DNA from: Nitrospirota bacterium
GTDB taxonomy: Bacteria; Nitrospirota; Thermodesulfovibrionia; Thermodesulfovibrionales; UBA6898
NCBI GenBank assembly: GCA_021787505.1
Contig: JAJYLU010000071.1
Span: 1-7,555, forward strand
Length of the DNA stretch: 7,555 nucleotides
Reading direction: 5' to 3'
Shown: piece by piece, positions 1 to 5,803 of the stretch
Layout: the number at the start of each line of letters is the position of its first letter
How positions within the stretch are numbered: position 1 is the stretch's first letter
The notes under the pieces: generated by a model
What the model saw: only the letters and a program-made list of their open reading frames with translations
Told to the model about the DNA's origin: nothing
Databases searched by the model: none
Translations under genes and position numbers: made by a program

Positions 1-1
1 T

Positions 2-1126
2 GTGGCAGATTATCTTTACATCCATATCCCTTTTTGCGTCAGGAAATGCCTCTACTGCGATTTCACTTCTGTCCCATACGATGAGGAGCAGGCCGACGAT
101 TATGTTGAGGCGCTGTGCAAAGAACTTGCCCTGAAGAAGCATCAGGCCGGCAACCTCAAGACCCTTTACATCGGCGGGGGAACGCCATCCCTCATGTCCG
201 ATAAATTTTTCGAGATCCTCTTTTCCTGTCTGACAGCTAATTTCAGGTTTGCCAGCCACCCGGAAATCACGGTCGAGGCAAATCCCGGAACGCTGAGCAA
301 AGCCAAATTGGGGATTTTAGTCTCCCTGGGCATAAACCGGATCAGCTTCGGAATACAGTCATTTCAGGACAACGAACTGAAAGCGCTCGGGAGGATACAT
401 ACTTCGCGCGAGGCCATGACCGCCCTCGAAATTGCAAGAAAGACCGGTCTCACGAATATCTCCCTCGACCTCATGTACGGGATCCCCGGACAGACAATCG
501 CTACATGGCGCGATACGCTGAAAAATGCCGTCGAACTAGCCCCTTCCCACATCTCCGCATACGAACTCACCCCGGAAAAAGGAACTCCTCTCTTCTGCAT
601 GCTCGAAGAAGAAAGGATTGAGTTGCCCGGGGAAGAGATAGTCCTGGGGATGTACGACGATGCGATAGCGTATCTCGCCGAAAATGATTATGGACACTAT
701 GAAATCTCCAACTTTGCCAGGCCGGGGTTCCGCTGTCGGCATAATCAGAATTACTGGGACAGAGGCGAATATCTTGCGGCAGGGGCCGGCGCCCACTCAT
801 TCATCGCCGGAGTCCGCACCAGAAATACCGGCAATATTCCTGTGTACATCGAACGACTCAGAGCAGGGACGCTACCTCTAGAAGAATCGCTTGCAATCTC
901 GGCGCCCGAGGCGCTGCGGGAGCAACTCTTTCTCGGCCTGAGGAAGACGGACGGAATCCCCCTGGCCGGAATGGAGCCGACGCGGGTAAATATCACCGAG
1001 GCGGCAGCCGAACTGATCGAAGAAGGCTATCTGGAAATAGCGGGCGGGAATCTCCGGCTCACCAGAAAGGGCTTGGTATTGTCCAATACGGTGATCGTTA
1101 CTCTATTCGAGAAGTTGGGCCTTTAG
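2..1126 (+). CDS. hemW: HemW, radical SAM heme chaperone (HemN-like)
   Basis: This is a radical SAM protein of the HemN/HemW family, about 374 residues, which is normal length for HemW. The N-terminus reads YLYIHIPFC and gives a CX3CX2C cluster motif (C12, C16, C19) followed by D-F. Genuine coproporphyrinogen oxidases (HemN) carry one more cysteine at that last position, so HemW is the better name. GGGTPS (58-63) is the usual SAM-binding glycine motif. The C-terminal part keeps the family signature YEISNFA...C.HN..YW followed by GAGAHSF. HemW is known to bind heme and deliver it to membrane proteins, and it has no demonstrated oxidase activity. The GTG at base 2 sits where the family usually begins, but only one base lies upstream, so neither the ribosome binding site nor a longer start can be judged. 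It converges with the next gene at a 9-base gap that has no visible terminator. Confidence 0.93.
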   Translation: MADYLYIHIPFCVRKCLYCDFTSVPYDEEQADDYVEALCKELALKKHQAGNLKTLYIGGGTPSLMSDKFFEILFSCLTANFRFASHPEITVEANPGTLSKAKLGILVSLGINRISFGIQSFQDNELKALGRIHTSREAMTALEIARKTGLTNISLDLMYGIPGQTIATWRDTLKNAVELAPSHISAYELTPEKGTPLFCMLEEERIELPGEEIVLGMYDDAIAYLAENDYGHYEISNFARPGFRCRHNQNYWDRGEYLAAGAGAHSFIAGVRTRNTGNIPVYIERLRAGTLPLEESLAISAPEALREQLFLGLRKTDGIPLAGMEPTRVNITEAAAELIEEGYLEIAGGNLRLTRKGLVLSNTVIVTLFEKLGL

Positions 1127-1135
1127 TCTGCCTTG

Positions 1136-1708
1136 TCAGGAATGTATCTTCTTCATGAGCCAGGCCATGTTCCTGCCGAGATCCCTGAAGGTGGCCATGC
1201 CCTCTTCGTCATTCAGCACCTCGCCGGGATTTCTTCCATAGGCGAGGTTCCAGTAAGACGAACCCGGGATGACCATATGGCTGATGCCGAAGAAGAAATT
1301 AATACTCGAATACACATGAGTGGCCCCCGCCCTTCGCGCCGCAACCACCGCTGCGCCAACCTTCCTTCTGAAAAGATTACCGTTCGCACGGGAGACAAGT
1401 CCTGCCCTGTCGATGAGGGCCTTCACCTCGGTCGAAACGTTGGCGAAATAAGTCGGAGAGCCGATGATAATGCCGTCAGCCCCGATCATCTTCTCTATGA
1501 AGCCGTTCAGGTCATCCTTCTGGATGCATTTAAGGTTCTTGTTTTCGAAGCACTTATAACAGGCCCGGCACCCCCTGATGTTGGCGCCGCCCAGTTGGAC
1601 CAGTTCCGTTTCCAATCCCTCTTTTTCGAGCTCTTCGAACACCGTCTTTATAGAAAAAGAGGTATTCCCTTCTTTTCTTGGGCTTCCATTGAACGCAACA
1701 ACTTTCAT
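1136..1708 (-). CDS. Iron-sulfur flavoprotein, NADPH-dependent FMN reductase/flavodoxin fold
   Basis: The protein has 190 residues and a flavodoxin-like fold. It opens with a beta strand and the phosphate-binding loop [12 protein letters not shown] (6-17), which holds the FMN phosphate in this family. [10 protein letters not shown] (83-92) is the second conserved FMN-contact loop. Between them is a compact cysteine cluster CX2CX2CX7C (C47, C50, C53, C61). This matches the 4Fe-4S motif of the Isf family of methanogens and anaerobic bacteria, so an FMN plus 4Fe-4S electron-transfer protein is likely; the physiological partner is unknown. The ATG start has a strong ribosome binding site (GAGGAG, 7 bases upstream). 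It lies 30 bases downstream of yqgE on the same strand, so the two are probably cotranscribed. Exact substrate cannot be told from sequence. Confidence 0.87.
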   Translation of the reverse strand: MKVVAFNGSPRKEGNTSFSIKTVFEELEKEGLETELVQLGGANIRGCRACYKCFENKNLKCIQKDDLNGFIEKMIGADGIIIGSPTYFANVSTEVKALIDRAGLVSRANGNLFRRKVGAAVVAARRAGATHVYSSINFFFGISHMVIPGSSYWNLAYGRNPGEVLNDEEGMATFRDLGRNMAWLMKKIHS

Positions 1709-1738
1709 TACTCGTCTCCTCTTCTGTGAAAATAAGAA

Positions 1739-2290
1739 TTATGCCCTTCCGCCTGAACAGAAGAACCTGCCAAAGTCCACGCCTATCGTATCGGCGGTCT
1801 CTTTCCAGCGGTCAGCCGGGGGAATGTCGAATATGATATCATATTTCAGCGGCGCGACAAGCCAACTGTCCGTCATCATTTCCTGCTCGAGTTGGTTCGG
1901 CGCCCAACCGCTAAACCCCAGGGCAAGCATGTACCTTGAAGGGCCCTTGCCGCCGGCAATGTCATGCAGGATTTCTTTCGACGCAGTCACGGCAAGGTTC
2001 TTAGTCACCCTGATTGCCCCGTATTTTTCTTTGTACGGCGAGTAGATGACATAACCCTGCTCGGGTTTCACCGGCCCTCCGTAATAGATAGGAAGATCGA
2101 CACTGGTTTTTTGGATCTCGAAGGCGCTCAGAAGGGGTTTAAAACTGTTCATAAGCACCTTGTTGATAATAAGCCCAAAAGCGCCTTCCCTCGAATGCTC
2201 GCAGATGAGCACAACGGTCCTGCTGAAATTGGGGTCTTCCATCCCGGGGGCCGCGATCAGAAAACTTCCCGACAAATTGGTGATGTCCAT
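1739..2290 (-). CDS. yqgE: YqgE/AlgH family protein (DUF179)
   Basis: This is a member of the YqgE/AlgH family, 183 residues from the chosen start, which is typical length. The conserved blocks are all present: SGSFLIAAPGMEDPNFSRTV near the N-terminus, then GAFGLIINK, YYGGPV in the middle, and GFSGWAPNQLEQE followed by W in the C-terminal half. The biochemical role of the family is not settled; AlgH was named for an effect on alginate expression in Pseudomonas, but the family is widespread in bacteria that make no alginate. The frame is open further upstream to a TTG at 2320, which would add ten residues (including WYINYVAEH). I prefer the ATG at 2290 because it places the conserved SGSFLIAAP block at the usual distance from the start. 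Neither start has a good ribosome binding site. It probably heads a two-gene operon with the flavoprotein downstream. Confidence 0.9.
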   Translation of the reverse strand: MDITNLSGSFLIAAPGMEDPNFSRTVVLICEHSREGAFGLIINKVLMNSFKPLLSAFEIQKTSVDLPIYYGGPVKPEQGYVIYSPYKEKYGAIRVTKNLAVTASKEILHDIAGGKGPSRYMLALGFSGWAPNQLEQEMMTDSWLVAPLKYDIIFDIPPADRWKETADTIGVDFGRFFCSGGRA

Positions 2291-2308
2291 GTGTTCGGCC
2301 ACATAATT

Positions 2309-2336
2309 AATATACCACAATCTCCCACTGATACAA
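2309..2336 (-). promoter_or_regulatory. Possible yqgE promoter
   Basis: Reading the minus strand, TTGTAT (2331-2336) and TATATT (2309-2314) are separated by 16 bases. The -10 matches consensus at 5 of 6 positions, but the -35 matches at only 3 of 6. Transcription would begin near 2302, about 12 bases before the preferred ATG. It shares the divergent gap with the promoter of the plus-strand operon. Tentative. Confidence 0.3.
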
Positions 2337-2364
2337 GGTGCCTCCTGGCCGGCGAAAACCCTCT

Positions 2365-2393
2365 TTTACTGGGCCGCGGCGAGATGGTACAAT
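2365..2393 (+). promoter_or_regulatory. Sigma70-type promoter of the thymidylate-synthase-like operon
   Basis: TTTACT (2365-2370, 4 of 6 to consensus) and TACAAT (2388-2393, 5 of 6) are spaced by 17 bases. The predicted start near 2400 gives a short leader of about 17 bases containing the purine-rich ribosome binding site AGGAAGGG at 2402-2409, with 7 bases to the ATG at 2417. Confidence 0.55.
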
Positions 2394-2416
2394 ACGGGAA
2401 AAGGAAGGGAATTAAT

Positions 2417-3145
2417 ATGCGCCCATTTTTCTTATCCGCCAAGACGATCTCCGATGCATGGTTTCAGCTGATCTACAATATATTCGAGAATTCCTATGAA
2501 CAGAAGATACAGAAAGGGTCGTTCGAAAAAGAACAGTACCGCCTCCAGTATCCCGGCATCGCGGTATACATCGAGCACCCGGGACTGGACATGATACCGG
2601 TAATGCCTCCGGGTTCGACTATCCCTGCTCCCACGACAAAGGAATACATCGAAGACTATTTCGCCAATTATCTTATGGACCCCGAGCTTGCGGAAAACGA
2701 GACATACAAATATGCGAGCAGGATCCATTACCCAATGCCGAAAGGGGGCACCCAGTTTGAGCGGGTCGTCCAGATGCTGAAAGAGACGCCGCTCACCAAC
2801 CAGGCGATCGCCGAGATAGGTTCGCCCGAAGACCACGATATCTGCATCGGAAACGACGGCAAACTCGACCCGCCCTGTCTCCGCCTCCTCGACTTCAAGG
2901 CCATTCCAGCGGGCGACGGCCTGGCGCTTACCGTCACCTGTTATTTCCGCTCGTGGGACCTCTGGGCAGGTTTTCCGACAAACCTCGGCGGCATCGAACT
3001 TCTCAAACAGTATGTCGCCGGGGAGACCGGTCTGAAGAACGGACCGATGTTCGCCTATAGCGCGGGCGCCCATATTTACGGCTACCAGGAAGATATCGCC
3101 AGGCTCCGGACGCTGAAGCCTAAGAAGCAAGCATCAGAAGAATGA
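2417..3145 (+). CDS. Divergent thymidylate-synthase-family protein (archaeal-like ThyA)
   Basis: The protein has 242 residues; the C-terminal half aligns by eye with the ThyA catalytic core. DPPC (151-154) supplies the nucleophilic cysteine, FRSWD (177-181) matches the QRS-x-D block, GFPTN (185-189) holds the Asn that selects dUMP over dCMP, and AGAHIYGY (216-223) matches the H-x-Y block. Leu follows the catalytic Cys where bacterial ThyA has His; I recall the same in archaeal-type enzymes. The pair of arginines that in ThyA reach across the dimer to grip the dUMP phosphate (SRRII in E. coli) falls on TNQAI (127-131) here, so both are missing. The N-terminal 100 residues do not resemble E. 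coli ThyA. The predicted role is thymidylate synthesis from dUMP and methylene-tetrahydrofolate, but the missing arginines leave substrate open. The frame is open far upstream opposite yqgE; ATG 2417 is chosen for its ribosome binding site and promoter. Confidence 0.75.
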   Translation: MRPFFLSAKTISDAWFQLIYNIFENSYEQKIQKGSFEKEQYRLQYPGIAVYIEHPGLDMIPVMPPGSTIPAPTTKEYIEDYFANYLMDPELAENETYKYASRIHYPMPKGGTQFERVVQMLKETPLTNQAIAEIGSPEDHDICIGNDGKLDPPCLRLLDFKAIPAGDGLALTVTCYFRSWDLWAGFPTNLGGIELLKQYVAGETGLKNGPMFAYSAGAHIYGYQEDIARLRTLKPKKQASEE

Positions 3146-3660
3146 CGCTCTTCAGGCTTTTATTAGGTATCGCGCTGCTCGCCGCAGGACGAAATCTCTT
3201 CTGGCTCTTTCTCGGCGGAACGGGATTCATACTGGGCTTCGATCTCGCCGGACGCTTGGTACACGGCCAACCGCAGGGGATCATGTTCTTCATCGCCGTG
3301 GTTGCCGGGGTGGCATGCGCGCTACTGGCACTTTTTCTCCAGAAGTTAGCGATCATCGTCGCGGGATTCATCGCCGGAGGGTATCTTCTTCCCGCACTTG
3401 TGAAGGAATTCAGTGTTAGCAACGGTCATTACCACTGGCTGCTTTTCATTGTCGGCGGCATCGTGGGGGCGCTTCTCATGAAGGTGTTCTTCAACTGGGC
3501 ACTGATCATCCTGTCTTCTGTTGTAGGATCGAACCTCATCATCGAGGCCGTCCACTTCGGTCCTCAACTGAGGAAATTGTTTTTCGTCTTCCTGCTTCTG
3601 TTAGGGATAGTCATCCAGGCGGGAATAACACAACGGAAGACCTCGCACCGTCCGCGCTGA
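3142..3660 (+). CDS. Polytopic membrane protein, DUF4203/TM7S3-like, function unknown
   Basis: The protein has 172 residues and is almost entirely hydrophobic. Membrane segments are visible at about 4-15 (short), 17-36, 47-66, 68-87, 98-116, 117-135 and 145-162, giving six or seven passes, and it ends in a basic tail (QRKTSHRPR). Glycines recur in the segments (GGTGFILGFDLAG, AGFIAGGYLLP, VGGIVGALLM), a pattern I associate with DUF4203/TM7S3-type membrane domains; that assignment is tentative and no enzymatic motif is present. Its ATG overlaps the stop of the upstream thymidylate-synthase-like gene (ATGA), so translation is probably coupled and the two are one operon. It converges on hepT with 27 bases between stops. 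It may be a channel-like or transport-related membrane protein, but nothing in the sequence proves it. Confidence 0.75.
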   Translation: MTLFRLLLGIALLAAGRNLFWLFLGGTGFILGFDLAGRLVHGQPQGIMFFIAVVAGVACALLALFLQKLAIIVAGFIAGGYLLPALVKEFSVSNGHYHWLLFIVGGIVGALLMKVFFNWALIILSSVVGSNLIIEAVHFGPQLRKLFFVFLLLLGIVIQAGITQRKTSHRPR

Positions 3661-3687
3661 ACATCAAAACTGCCGATGTATTTCGAA

Positions 3688-4086
3688 CTATCTGGAGAGC
3701 TCCCTTATAAAGGCAGAAAAATCCCGTATCGCAGAAGGAATGCTTTGATGCAGCAGGGCGTAATCGATTTCAGCGTATTCATGGACCAGAATGTTCCGCA
3801 ATCCTGCGGCGCGAGCAAGGTTGCCGCTCAATTCCTTGCTGAGCATGCCGGCCTGTCCGGCCCTTAGAAAAGCGGCCCTGTATGACGAAGGCACAGGCTC
3901 CTCCTTTTTTCCAGAAATCAGATGGAAGACGATATCGCTTGCAGCAATTAGCAGGAGTTCGAGAAGCCGCTCCACTTCATAATGTCTCTGCATAAATACC
4001 TCAAAGGAAGCCCCTTCATAGGGTTGGAGGTCGCGAAGGTACCCGGCGATCAGAGCGAGCTTCCTTTCAATCACCTCAGGCGACAT
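3688..4086 (-). CDS. hepT: HepT-like toxin, HEPN/DUF86 ribonuclease
   Basis: This is a 132-residue helical protein of the HEPN (DUF86) family. The defining motif RX4HXY is present as R97-NILV-H102-E-Y104, in RNILVHEYAEID. In characterised MntA-HepT pairs the Arg and His are catalytic for RNA cleavage by the HEPN dimer, and the Tyr is the site that MntA AMPylates to silence the toxin. The N-terminal half (SPEVIERKLALIAGYLRDL) is the usual first helix. I start it at the ATG at 4086, which has an upstream GAGAAGG and overlaps the end of mntA by 11 bases; a TTG six codons earlier (4104) is a less likely alternative. All key residues are intact, so the toxin is probably functional. Confidence 0.9.
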   Translation of the reverse strand: MSPEVIERKLALIAGYLRDLQPYEGASFEVFMQRHYEVERLLELLLIAASDIVFHLISGKKEEPVPSSYRAAFLRAGQAGMLSKELSGNLARAAGLRNILVHEYAEIDYALLHQSIPSAIRDFSAFIRELSR

Positions 4087-4477
4087 TGGAAGCCTTCTCG
4101 CCAAACTTTCTGAGGTGATCCCTCTGCATTTTCCTGAGTCTTTCAGTATCGAGGTAGAGCTTCCAGGCCCTCAGTTTTTCTTCCATAAATATCCCTTTCC
4201 TCCCCTCATAGAGGGCCTGTCCATTCATAAAAATCTCATAGAGTAGCAAAGGGTCGGTGTCGTCCGCAAGCACTACAAGGTCAATTTCTTTGTCTCCTAA
4301 TATCCCGCCGAGCCGAAAGAGGAGATCCAACTTCGAGACACTTGCGCCTCTTTTCATTTTAATTGCAACATCGATATCGCTCTTAGGATGGACCGTCCCC
4401 CTCGCATGCGACCCGAAAAGGACGAACAGTTCGACATCGTTTTCCCTGCAAAAGGGCTCGATTTCCCTGGTATTCAT
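4076..4477 (-). CDS. mntA: MntA-like antitoxin, minimal nucleotidyltransferase
   Basis: This 133-residue protein is a DNA polymerase beta-type nucleotidyltransferase of the MNT family. The signature GSX10DXD is complete: G22-S23, then D34-I-D36, in FGSHARGTVHPKSDIDVAI. A third metal-binding acid fits D66 in KEIDLVVL. The following stretch (DPLLLYEIFMNGQALYEG) is typical of MntA proteins. In characterised systems MntA transfers AMP from ATP to the tyrosine of HepT's RX4HXY motif and so neutralises it, a type VII arrangement. The gene precedes and overlaps hepT, the standard order. The ATG at 4477 has no ribosome binding site; it falls exactly where transcription should begin from the strong promoter just upstream, so a leaderless mRNA is likely. 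A later start would remove the catalytic motif or come close to it. Confidence 0.9.
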   Translation of the reverse strand: MNTREIEPFCRENDVELFVLFGSHARGTVHPKSDIDVAIKMKRGASVSKLDLLFRLGGILGDKEIDLVVLADDTDPLLLYEIFMNGQALYEGRKGIFMEEKLRAWKLYLDTERLRKMQRDHLRKFGEKASNVA

Positions 4478-4483
4478 GATTTA

Positions 4484-4512
4484 ATCATAAGAACGGGAAG
4501 GCTGATTGTCAA
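4484..4512 (-). promoter_or_regulatory. Strong promoter of mntA-hepT
   Basis: On the minus strand a perfect -35 TTGACA (4507-4512) is followed after exactly 17 bases by TATGAT (4484-4489, 5 of 6). Six bases separate the -10 from the A of the mntA ATG, so position +1 and the start codon coincide. Confidence 0.8.
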
Positions 4513-4545
4513 GGCAAGACGTGCGTTTACCACGGTCCTAGAGGG

Positions 4546-4746
4546 TCACTGAATAAGGATGTTCTCTATGATCACCGTCCCTGCCGATATGGTAAGCGTT
4601 CCGTCTATCGCAGACCATTGACCGTCATTACCGGAATAATCGCAGTTATAGCCGCCTTTGAAGACGATTGATATGTCTCTATCGAAATCAATATCCTCGA
4701 CGAAATCCAGAGCCTGAGTCTGCGAACCGCTTCGGTGCCCGGGCAA
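4546..4746 (-). pseudogene. C-terminal remnant of a surface beta-helix protein
   Basis: About 60 codons in one frame end at a TGA (4546-4548). The sequence contains SIVFKGGYNCDYS, then IDGTLTISAGTVIIENILIQ and the stop. This is the pattern found at the C-terminus of large secreted right-handed beta-helix proteins of Desulfobacterota and Nitrospirota (consensus of the kind VTLKGGY...INGTLTISSGTVTVENI), recalled from family knowledge. There is no credible start or ribosome binding site: upstream the frame passes an odd stretch (GRCLKALPGHRSGSQ) and meets TAG within the end of hicB. The first residues resembling the family are about DFVEDIDFDRD, near 4705. The full-length proteins run to several hundred residues, so this is a stub left by recombination, not a gene. 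Confidence 0.6.
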
Positions 4747-4765
4747 AGCCTTAAGGCATCGCCCA

Positions 4766-4966
4766 CTATACGGCGACTTCTATAAGGCTGGAGGGGTCAT
4801 GAGGCTGCTTGGATTCCATGACTTCAAGCCATCCCTAAATCGCTTCCTTAATGTTGGTAATGGCTTCTTTATACGTCGTCCCCTGAGACATACATCCCTG
4901 AAGGGCAGGCACTTCAGCTACGAAATAACCTGCTTCATCCTTTTTTACGATAACATGAAGCTCCAT
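4766..4966 (-). pseudogene. hicB: HicB family antitoxin, interrupted by an amber codon
   Basis: The minus strand from ATG 4964-4966 encodes MELHVIVKKDEAGYFVAEVP, then ALQGCMSQGTTYKEAITNIKEAI. This is the classic HicB fold opening: a KDE..GYFVAEVP strand pair, the P.LQGC.SQG turn, and the NIKEAI helix. Codon 44 is TAG (4835-4837), in the middle of that helix. The same frame then continues as GWLEVMESKQPHDPSSLIEV to a second TAG at 4766, matching the rest of a short HicB. A single base change (for example GAG to TAG) would explain the break. The ribosome binding site (AAGGAG, 7 bases from the ATG) and an upstream promoter are intact, so a 43-residue truncated protein could still be made. HicB normally neutralises the HicA mRNA interferase; no intact hicA is adjacent, which fits loss of selection. 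A sequencing error is an alternative explanation. Confidence 0.75.
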
Positions 4967-4997
4967 TCAGCGCTCCTTTGCCCGATAACTCTGCTCC

Positions 4998-5027
4998 ACT
5001 TTACCATACAGAAAATCTTACTGTCAA
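4998..5027 (-). promoter_or_regulatory. Promoter of the hicB pseudogene
   Basis: A perfect TTGACA (5022-5027) lies 18 bases from TAAAGT (4998-5003, 4 of 6). The predicted transcript would start near 4991 and carry a strong ribosome binding site (AAGGAG at about 4974-4979) before the ATG at 4966. Confidence 0.5.
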
Positions 5028-5067
5028 AACCGAAAACACCACAGCTGAGGGTTGCCTTTAAAGAAGG

Positions 5068-5085
5068 ATTCCGGACGCCCGGAAT
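5068..5085. repeat. REP-like hairpin, possible vapBC terminator
   Basis: This is a perfect 7-base inverted repeat, ATTCCGG/CCGGAAT, with a 4-base loop (ACGC on the plus strand). It lies about 45 bases past the vapC stop on the transcribed strand and is followed there by CCTTCTTT, a weak T-rich tract. A similar sequence (GATTCCGGAC...GAATGA) occurs at 6192-6213 upstream of the transposase remnant, so it may be a dispersed REP-type element that also ends vapBC transcription. Confidence 0.45.
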
Positions 5086-5130
5086 GAAGGACTTTTCTTT
5101 GGCCAATGCGGAAAGAAGGACGCCGAGGGT

Positions 5131-5538
5131 TTACTTAACGTGCCGGACCAGACTTTCAACTTTGAGCTTGCTGTGACGGGCGATTGTTTCGAAATGAGCA
5201 TCCGCATGCAGGAGGACAGCATCATTGTCGATGGCAGACGCGGCGATCAGGATGTCAGTAGCGGGGATGTTAGCGCCTTTGCCCTTGAGGTCATACGCCA
5301 TGCGTGAAGCCGCGTCCCATAGACGCTTTTCCATCTCAATATAATGCAGGCCATCAAGCCTGTCTTTAAGGCGGCCATATTCCTTATCATTGCGGACGCC
5401 ACCAAGAAGTTCCAGCTCAATTATACCGTTGATTGCAACGTCGCTTTCTATCAGCGCCTGCCCCACCCGCTCCTTAACAAGGGGAAGGAAATTCCTTCTT
5501 AGGGCAAAGATCCATACCGAGGTATCGATAATAACCAT
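5131..5538 (-). CDS. vapC: VapC toxin, PIN-domain ribonuclease
   Basis: This 135-residue protein is a PIN-domain endoribonuclease of the VapC family. The acidic active-site residues are present in order: D5 in VIIDTSVWI, E43 in the ELELLGG block (E41 is nearby), D95 in PATDILIAA, and D113 in HADAHFETIA. These bind the Mg2+ ions used to cut RNA; characterised VapCs cut initiator tRNA or the rRNA sarcin-ricin loop, but the target here cannot be read from sequence. The ATG follows directly on the vapB stop (TAG-ATG, no gap) and has no clear ribosome binding site of its own, so translation is probably coupled to vapB. Length and catalytic residues suggest an active toxin. Confidence 0.93.
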   Translation of the reverse strand: MVIIDTSVWIFALRRNFLPLVKERVGQALIESDVAINGIIELELLGGVRNDKEYGRLKDRLDGLHYIEMEKRLWDAASRMAYDLKGKGANIPATDILIAASAIDNDAVLLHADAHFETIARHSKLKVESLVRHVK

Positions 5539-5745
5539 CTATTTCGAGGCCCGGTTCTTCTTGAGGTCTTCCAGAGTAAGATCCAAAGAAAAGGTCCCCA
5601 GCTCGCTCCGAAGGCGCTCACGGTTCTTGGCCCTTAGCAGTGCCCGCAGCCCTTTTTCGATCACTTCCTTTTTCGTTCTGATATTCGTCTCCCGAAGGGC
5701 CGCCTGCATCAATTCCTCATCGATCTCGACAGTCGTCTTTCCCAT
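5539..5745 (-). CDS. vapB: VapB antitoxin, ribbon-helix-helix type
   Basis: This 68-residue protein pairs with vapC. The N-terminus KTTVEIDEELMQAALRETN is the beta strand and first helix of a ribbon-helix-helix DNA-binding fold of the VapB/DUF2191 type, followed by the KTKKEVIEKGLRALLR helix. The polar C-terminal tail (LGTFSLDLTLEDLKKNRASK) is where such antitoxins wrap the PIN toxin. The ATG at 5745 has a strong ribosome binding site (AAAAGGAG, 5 bases away). VapB-VapC complexes of this type normally bind their own promoter; a matching palindrome overlaps the -10 box upstream. The gene is first in a two-gene operon with vapC. Confidence 0.93.
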   Translation of the reverse strand: MGKTTVEIDEELMQAALRETNIRTKKEVIEKGLRALLRAKNRERLRSELGTFSLDLTLEDLKKNRASK

Positions 5746-5768
5746 GACATCTCCTTTTATGTATTCTT

Positions 5769-5802
5769 ATTACATACTAAAGTATGTCATGCAATATGTC
5801 AA
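5769..5802 (-). promoter_or_regulatory. vapBC promoter with overlapping palindromic operator
   Basis: On the minus strand TTGACA (5797-5802) and TAGTAT (5774-5779, 4 of 6) are 17 bases apart, giving a start near 5767 and a leader of about 22 bases. A perfect 7-base inverted repeat ACATACT/AGTATGT with a 2-base centre (5772-5787) covers the -10; allowing one mismatch the arms reach 10 bases (5769-5790). A direct repeat TATGTCA (plus strand, 5783-5789 and 5795-5801) has a 12-base period and overlaps both the -35 and the palindrome. The layout fits autorepression by VapB/VapC. Confidence 0.7.
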
Positions 5803-5803
5803 G

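Noticed and set aside
1133..1729. Long plus-strand open frame of 198 codons opposite the flavoprotein gene
   Set aside because: Its translation has no family resemblance, while the opposite strand carries a complete FMN-binding protein with a ribosome binding site.
1964..2416. In-frame upstream extension of the thymidylate-synthase-like gene by about 150 codons
   Set aside because: This stretch is the antisense of yqgE; a promoter and ribosome binding site lie immediately before the ATG at 2417.
2432..3130. Minus-strand open frame of 232 codons opposite the thymidylate-synthase-like gene
   Set aside because: Residue composition is shadow-like (rich in Arg, Val, Gly, without motifs), and the plus strand carries recognisable catalytic blocks.
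4478..4488. A four-codon frame (ATG ATT AAA TCA TGA) just before mntA that could be an upstream coupling ORF
   Set aside because: Its ATG is inside the -10 box of the mntA promoter, so it would not be transcribed from that promoter.
4979..5130. Search for hicA or another small gene between vapC and hicB
   Set aside because: All minus-strand frames give short peptides without HicA features; the stretch holds only the hairpin at 5068-5085 and the hicB promoter.
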